Shown here one piece after another: positions 59,267 through 64,000 of a stretch of 64,000 bases of DNA; position 1 is the stretch's first letter, and the number at the start of each line of letters is the position of its first letter. Made by a program: the position numbers and the translations under genes. This DNA is from Diplocarpon mali (lineage: Eukaryota > Ascomycota > Leotiomycetes > Helotiales > Drepanopezizaceae): NCBI GenBank assembly GCA_024741835.1, contig JAENRP010000031.1, positions 8,082 through 72,081 on the forward strand, given 5' to 3'. The notes beneath the pieces are model-generated. The model was given only the letters and a program-made list of their open reading frames with translations. It ran no database searches and was not told the origin of the DNA.

Positions 59267-60035
59267 GTTGCGTTGAGGCGCAGAAGGTAGCTGTTGGAAC
59301 TTTTCTTGGTCTAGCCTCGTCATGTTAGAGTGGATTGGGGTTCTAGAAAGCTCAAGATAATATGAAACAAAATGAGAAATAGTCGGCTGCTGGCACACTT
59401 TTTGCTTCTCGCGGCCTATGGGATAGAACCTCGATGCTCGATGCTAGGTGCTAGATATTATGAGTTGGATTAGTAAGTAGGTAGGTAAGTATACTCTCAG
59501 AAGCTTTCAGATAAGTTACGCGAGTATATGACTAGGGCTATGTAATGTGATGTATCACGCAATCTTGCAGTATATAAATTATCAACTTGTCAAATCCAAA
59601 TCCAAATCCAAATCCAATTCCAATTCCAATTCCAACTCCCCAAAGAAACACACACACACACACAAACAAACATCCAAATACGACACATACAAAATGCCCG
59701 TCTCCATTTCGCCTAGACGCCTCCGCTTCCGCTTGCCGGAAACGAAAACAGGTCTCGAGGGGCGGGAGGCATCTCTCTATTCGAGATGAACTCTTCTCTC
59801 TTCCGGTGCTGGTGGTCGGTGTCTGGGAACGGACTTGGATTGTGCGGGGAGGAGAGGGGGGGAGGGGGGTATGGCATCGAGGTTCTGGTGGTGTTTGAGA
59901 CTCGTTGGAAGGGCTTGGGGCTTGGAGCTTGGAGCTTGGGACGGGGAGAGCACGAGGAGAGCACAAGTACAGGTTGGGATATCAATGTCAGGACATGCTT
60001 GCACTGCACCTGCATCGCCAACGGCATCTCATCCC
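59267..60035. other. Intergenic region between convergent NRPS and epimerase genes
   Basis: About 770 bases between two converging 3' ends. It contains an AATCC/AATTCC array (59592-59636), a short CA run (59648-59662) and a G-rich stretch (about 59850-59870). I see no gene. Confidence 0.55.
59592..59636. repeat. Hexamer array AAATCC/AATTCC
   Basis: About seven six-base units that shift from AAATCC to AATTCC part way through, followed closely by an ACACAC run. It creates artificial Ser/Asn/Lys-rich and Phe/Gly-rich frames. Confidence 0.9.
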
Positions 60036-61124
60036 TCACTTCACGTATCGCCTCCAGTCGTGCACGTCCTTGTAGCCCAGCACCTCCCTGATCTTCCGGT
60101 TGCTCAGCGGCGCCTCGAACTCGCCCATCTCTCTGGTGATCTCCGTGCCGGGACACGCCCGGGCCAAGAACTCCCTGGTGGTCAGGCCCCGCACCGTGAT
60201 GGTGTCGTTCGTGGCGTTGAACAGCTGGAATCCCAGCCCGCTCTTGCGGATCGCCAGGTCACAGATCTGGCCCAGGTCCCGGGCGTCGACGTAGCTCCAC
60301 GCGTTGCGTTTGCGGGAGGCGGGGTCGCCGAGGTAGGTCGGGAAGTCCCTCTCGTACTCGTGCGGCTCGATCACGTTGCCGATGCGGAGCGCGTAGATGT
60401 CGTTCTTGAAGCGGCGGGCGAAGGCGCGGGCGGTCCTCTCGCCGCAGATCTTGGAGAGCGCGTATCTGCGCGGGCTAGTTGGGAGAGGTTCCGAGGGGGC
60501 TGGCGGCGAGGGACTTACGAATCTTCGGGGTCGGCGTCGTAGTCCTCTTCCAGGGGGAACGAGTGGTAGTCGGCGTCTCCCTGCGCAAAGCAGACTCCGT
60601 AGGTCGTCTCGGAAGACGCGATGAGGATCTTCTTGACGCCCAGCTTGCAGGCTGCTTCGATCACGTTGTAGGTGCTCCGGACGTTCGCTTGGAAGAGCTC
60701 AGAGTCCGGCACAAGCATGTTGCGCGCGTAGGCTGGGGAATCCATCAGCTTGCATTCCTCGAAAGAGACCGAGGTCGACTGACCTGCAAAGTGGATGACA
60801 ACGTCGGGAGCAGCTGGGACAGGACCCTCGTTATAACCAGTCATGTTAAAGTGCGATGTCAGCGCGTTGAAGACTTGTCCGGAGTCTGTGAGGTCTGTCT
60901 TCAGGGTGTAGACATCCACTGCTGGGTCGGGGAAAGGCACGAGATCTAGATTGAGAACTTTGTGGCCCCTGCCGATGAGGTATGGGATTACATGGCGGCC
61001 TGCTTTGCCGGAGCCTCCTGTGAATACCTACGTCTGATCAGTATCATTAGAAACGTTGGAATGGGGGGTGATTGTTTACGATTCTTTGGCCACCGGCAAC
61101 GGTCGGGATCGTATTGTTGGACAT
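60036..61124 (-). CDS. NAD-dependent epimerase/dehydratase (extended SDR)
   Basis: Three exons on the minus strand, 61124-61080, 61027-60519 and 60465-60036, give 327 residues. The Rossmann nucleotide motif TGGSGKAGRHV follows a 15-residue first exon (MSNNTIP). The active-site elements are ASSETTYG (catalytic Ser/Thr) and YALSK (Tyr and Lys), the latter formed across the second intron. The RIGNVIEP segment and WSYVDARDLGQ correspond to the substrate-side motifs of extended short-chain dehydrogenases such as UDP-sugar epimerases. Substrate is unknown; homologous fungal proteins are usually annotated only as NAD-dependent epimerase/dehydratase. The gene converges on the NRPS, with 770 bases between them, and an iron-GATA site lies about 1.29 kb upstream. 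Length (327) is normal for the family. Confidence 0.88.
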
Positions 61125-62409
61125 GTCGCTACGTCCGAGGCGATTCGTTCAATCTTTGCGTCAGAGATGAACGAGCTCCAGCCTTTTCTGTGATGAGTAG
61201 CGATTCGTGAGGATATTTTGAGAGAAGTGAAAATGCTTGGGCGTCGATAACAGCATCACCGCTGAACGACACTGACAGCTCTCTTACGTCATTGTCATTG
61301 GCTTTCTCGACAAAGAGCCGAGTCCCTGCACAAGCGGGGCACACTTTACCGAGTTGCCCCTCACCTACTCCTTTTCTGTTCAAGATGTTCATCTTCCTGT
61401 ATTGCGATGCCGAATATATCGCCGGCGCCTCGCATGCTTGTTTGCAGAGTTTGTAACGAGCAAGCACTGACTCGAGTCGGAGAACATGAGAGCCTGGCAT
61501 CTTTCTGTAGCGGTGACCATTGAATCAGCCGCAAAGCTGACGTCGTGCAACCCAATCCAGGGTGCCATGTATCCCAGGAGCTCATATCTGATCCACAGAG
61601 GAATATTTAAATGAAAAGATTAGAGAGAAGAGGGAGACTGGCTAAATGCTCCGTTGAAGATCATATGGTGTTGCTGCGGGCGACGTGCAGGAGCATCTTG
61701 AGTGAGGAGCGCGGATTGGTTTTCGAGCAGGATACGACTTGAATCGAGGGCATGGGTCGTTTTGGCTGGGAGCACGACGCGAGGGCGTTGGCTGTCTCGG
61801 TATTCCTGGTTACGCTCTTCGGCTCGCAGCTGCATCTTGCGTTTGCGTGTGGTCTTTTCTCCGGAAAACGGGTTTGAGGAAGTCTGTGAGTCTGTGTATG
61901 TCCTGGGATTGAAAACGGCGGATTAGCTGCAAGCTGTATGTGCGCGCGCGCACTTGGGGAAGAATCATATTCGGGGGCATGGGCGGTAGAAGATCTTCTA
62001 CGCAGCCAGGCATAAGTAACTGCGAGATTTTGTGTGCTGTCAAGTATTTTCGCGAGTGCGAAGGTGGTCATGGTGTTCCTGTCGTGGTCGCGTTGCTATA
62101 GTCGCTTCAGATTCACCGTACGCGAGAATAAGAAGTACATTTTAAACAGTCTTCGCTGATACTGCTGATCAGGACCGCTGTATTTGATAAGAATCAAATG
62201 TGAAATCTCAACTGTCAAGATATTCAGCCTTGCAATATGAATTAAAAGTCCGGTCCGAGCATTTTGAAGAATAATCACCGACATCAAGATAGGAGAACCT
62301 CGCTTCGCTGTCCAGCCTAAGCGAGGTCTGAAGATGCGCATCCAAATGGCCTCCATCGCTACGACCCATCAGAACCGTAATAGCACTGGCTTCAGACCCC
62401 AGAGCAAGC

Positions 62410-62418
62410 TTATCTGAT
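62410..62418 (-). promoter_or_regulatory. Iron-GATA factor site ATCAGATAA
   Basis: The plus strand reads TTATCTGAT, the complement of ATCAGATAA, a second exact ATCWGATAA match. It lies about 1.29 kb upstream of the epimerase start and 640 bases beyond the 3' end of the amine oxidase gene. Distance makes a role uncertain. Confidence 0.35.
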
Positions 62419-62792
62419 GCCAGCCTGCTGCAACCGGATCAATCGCTTAGTACAAAGATACAGGAGAAGTATACTACCACCAAAGGCTCGTTGAGAGTTC
62501 AGACTCGGAGGCTTGCCTTTCGCGCAGGCGGATGTAGAGCTAGGACTGTTTGCACATGTTGACATGTGATCATCCGGGGAGCTCGATCAACTGCTTTGAG
62601 ACTGGTAACGAGGCGAACAACGGGTTTGATTTCTGAAGGTGCACCTCTTTGACACATAGGCAGCTGGTCTTGTCTCACGTGTTCCTGGTGCACCGATTCG
62701 GTTTCTATAGCCTCATTATGTAAAAGAGAGAGAGAATTCTCTTGGATATCTTGATCGGGAAACATTATCTTTGTGAGTTTAGCTGAAGAAGA

Positions 62793-62831
62793 AATTAATT
62801 CGCCAAAGTCACAATTAATTCGCCAAAGTCA
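62793..62831. repeat. 20-bp tandem duplication
   Basis: Two copies of AATTAATTCGCCAAAGTCA, separated by a single C, lie 220 bases beyond the 3' end of the amine oxidase gene. No function is evident. Confidence 0.95.
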
Positions 62832-63050
62832 GCCATTCCCTTCTTCAAGGGTGGACGGGTGGGAGTAATGCTGCTTTTCATTCTCTGGACGAAGCTCCGG
62901 GTGTTTCCTCGAAAGAACTACGCCCTGGACGGTGCTTTGAGAATTAAATTTCCAAATCAACTCCCCGATTCCAGCTCAAAGAAGTCATCTCTTGACCTGG
63001 TTCCATACAAAATAAGCCGAAAAACCACTCCTTCAGCTACTTAGGATACG

Positions 63051-64000
63051 CTATATCTTGGTTTCGATACCGTACACCTCCAACATCCTGAGTGCCACGC
63101 CCTCGCCGCTCAGATACGCCCCAGCAACAGTCCCACACTCCTCAAATGGCGCACAGTGCTCCCCCGCAAACCACAGCCTGCGTTCCGGCACACCCCTCCT
63201 CATAGCCTCTACATCCCCACTCGCGTCGCTCACCCCGACTTGGAAGTTGGCGTAGCTCCCGTATCCGCTCAGCTCATCTTTCTGCCACTCGGTACTCAGT
63301 ATGGCCCTGATCTCGCATTCGGGGTTGGAGCCGGTGTAGTTCGGTAGGAGGGAGATGTAGGGGAGGAAAAAAGAGGAGAGGAGGGCGTGGTGCTCGGCTG
63401 GAGACGCGCCGTGTACGAGGTTAGTGATGTAAGCGGAGCAGGGTCCATATAGATAGAATATAAGCGTTGGGTGTGCATTGGGGGGCGTGAAGGAGGCGAG
63501 ATTCCAGCATTCGATTGGGAAGCGCTGCGGGTTGGTAGATGTGGCGTACGAGGGGGAGAGCCAGTTCGTGTAGCCCGGGAAAGTGTCGTTGATTTTAGCG
63601 AGACTGGCTGGGGAGAGAGTTGGGTCGGCATTCTGAGGTGGTACGTCGATCCAAAAAGCGGAGGGAAATGTTATGTAGACCTGTGGCTCAGTCAGATATA
63701 GACTGAGTATGTGTGGGAACAGAGCTGGATGGACTTTTTCCAGATGGCCGACTGATACTCCGTCGATCCCGGTGAGTAGTCTCTCTGGCAACAAGGGTTG
63801 AAAAACCTCTTTATTTCGCTTCAGCCATCCGAGTGGAGTTGTCATAAGCACTTCGTCGAATTCAAGCTTTTCTCCGCTCTCGGTTGAAACTATGGCTTGG
63901 CTTCCCTCGACATCTCTCTCTGCTGTCTGGACCCCAACTACCTTTTGTCCGAGTCTCATACTCGCCAGTGTACGAGGCAGCTTGGCCATCTCGTCCAGAA
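63051..64000 (-). CDS. Flavin-containing amine oxidase (3' part, cut by window edge)
   Basis: The frame runs off the right edge, so the N-terminal FAD-binding half is missing from view. The visible exons are from the edge to 63735 and 63680-63051, giving about 298 residues. The intron (63734-63681, 54 nt) is a multiple of three with no stop; removing it joins VGHLEK to VYITFPSAFW, as expected in the family. The C-terminal signature RLWFAGEHCAPFEECGTV then AGAYLSGE is the second FAD-contact segment of polyamine and monoamine oxidases (also LSD1-like proteins). An EFDEVLMTTPLGWLK segment is the usual mid-domain motif. The products of such enzymes are an aldehyde, an amine and hydrogen peroxide. 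Substrate cannot be judged without the missing half. Confidence 0.88.
   Translation of the reverse strand, partial: LDEMAKLPRTLASMRLGQKVVGVQTAERDVEGSQAIVSTESGEKLEFDEVLMTTPLGWLKRNKEVFQPLLPERLLTGIDGVSVGHLEKVHPALFPHILSLYLTEPQVYITFPSAFWIDVPPQNADPTLSPASLAKINDTFPGYTNWLSPSYATSTNPQRFPIECWNLASFTPPNAHPTLIFYLYGPCSAYITNLVHGASPAEHHALLSSFFLPYISLLPNYTGSNPECEIRAILSTEWQKDELSGYGSYANFQVGVSDASGDVEAMRRGVPERRLWFAGEHCAPFEECGTVAGAYLSGEGVALRMLEVYGIETKI

Larger units (their letters stand above)
61125..63050. other. Intergenic region upstream of the epimerase gene
   Basis: I see no supported gene in these 1.9 kb. Short minus-strand frames (61661-62071, 62096-62356 and 62499-62765) have no recognisable similarity. The stretch contains an ATCAGATAA site (62410-62418, minus) and a 20-bp tandem duplication (62793-62831). 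The AT-rich segments near 62100-62300 and 62760-62830 contrast with the neighbouring genes. Confidence 0.5.

Noticed and set aside
41691..63050. Complete siderophore gene cluster around the NRPS
   Set aside because: No ornithine N5-oxygenase, hydroxyornithine acyltransferase, transporter or iron regulator gene is present. Only the synthetase itself is supported.

Overview
The window is nuclear DNA of a filamentous ascomycete (Pezizomycotina). The evidence is short GT-AG introns with GCTAAC or GCTGAC branch sites, a SidC-type ferrichrome synthetase, a fused CPSase-ATCase, a Yvc1-type TRP channel, secreted plant-wall enzymes, and wide intergenic spaces full of simple repeats. The class cannot be fixed from sequence alone. 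Every multi-exon model below was built by hand, and each spliced length is a multiple of three.

Layout. 2.0-8.5 kb (+): pyrimidine enzyme (glutamine-dependent CPSase plus ATCase). It has seven exons, one of them apparently only 8 nt, and appears to lack the inactive dihydroorotase-like domain usual in fungi. 10.5-14.0 kb (+): Yvc1-like vacuolar cation channel. 15.8-17.1 kb (+): secreted pectate-lyase-like beta-helix protein. 19.1-21.2 kb (+): DUF3176-type membrane protein. 22.4-24.1 kb (-): Rds1-like secreted ferritin-fold protein. 27.3-29.1 kb (+): GH10 xylanase with a repetitive Lys/Thr/Pro tail. 29.7-30.1 kb (-): frameshifted relic of an MFS sugar transporter. 31.0-32.1 kb (-): orphan Gly/Met-rich protein. 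33.7-38.3 kb (+): GYF-domain protein. 38.8-41.7 kb (+): Emw1/TTC27 TPR protein. 44.6-59.3 kb (+): ferrichrome-type NRPS of about 4845 residues (A-T-C-A-T-C-T-C-A-T-C-T-C-T-C). 60.0-61.1 kb (-): NAD-dependent epimerase/dehydratase. 63.05 kb to the right edge (-): 3' part of a flavin amine oxidase.

Working together. Most genes are housekeeping or stand-alone. The xylanase, the pectate-lyase-like protein and the sugar-transporter relic fit a plant-biomass lifestyle. The NRPS would make an intracellular hydroxamate siderophore. Its upstream region has a perfect ATCWGATAA iron-GATA site, and a second one lies upstream of the epimerase. No ornithine N5-oxygenase, acyltransferase or siderophore transporter is in the window, so a full siderophore cluster is not shown.

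The points most worth following are the CPSase-ATCase (missing domain, micro-exon, palindrome in intron 1), the xylanase repeat tail, the transporter relic, and the iron-GATA sites around the NRPS. Ambiguous bases occur at 2000, 20057-20078, 21243 and 25734.
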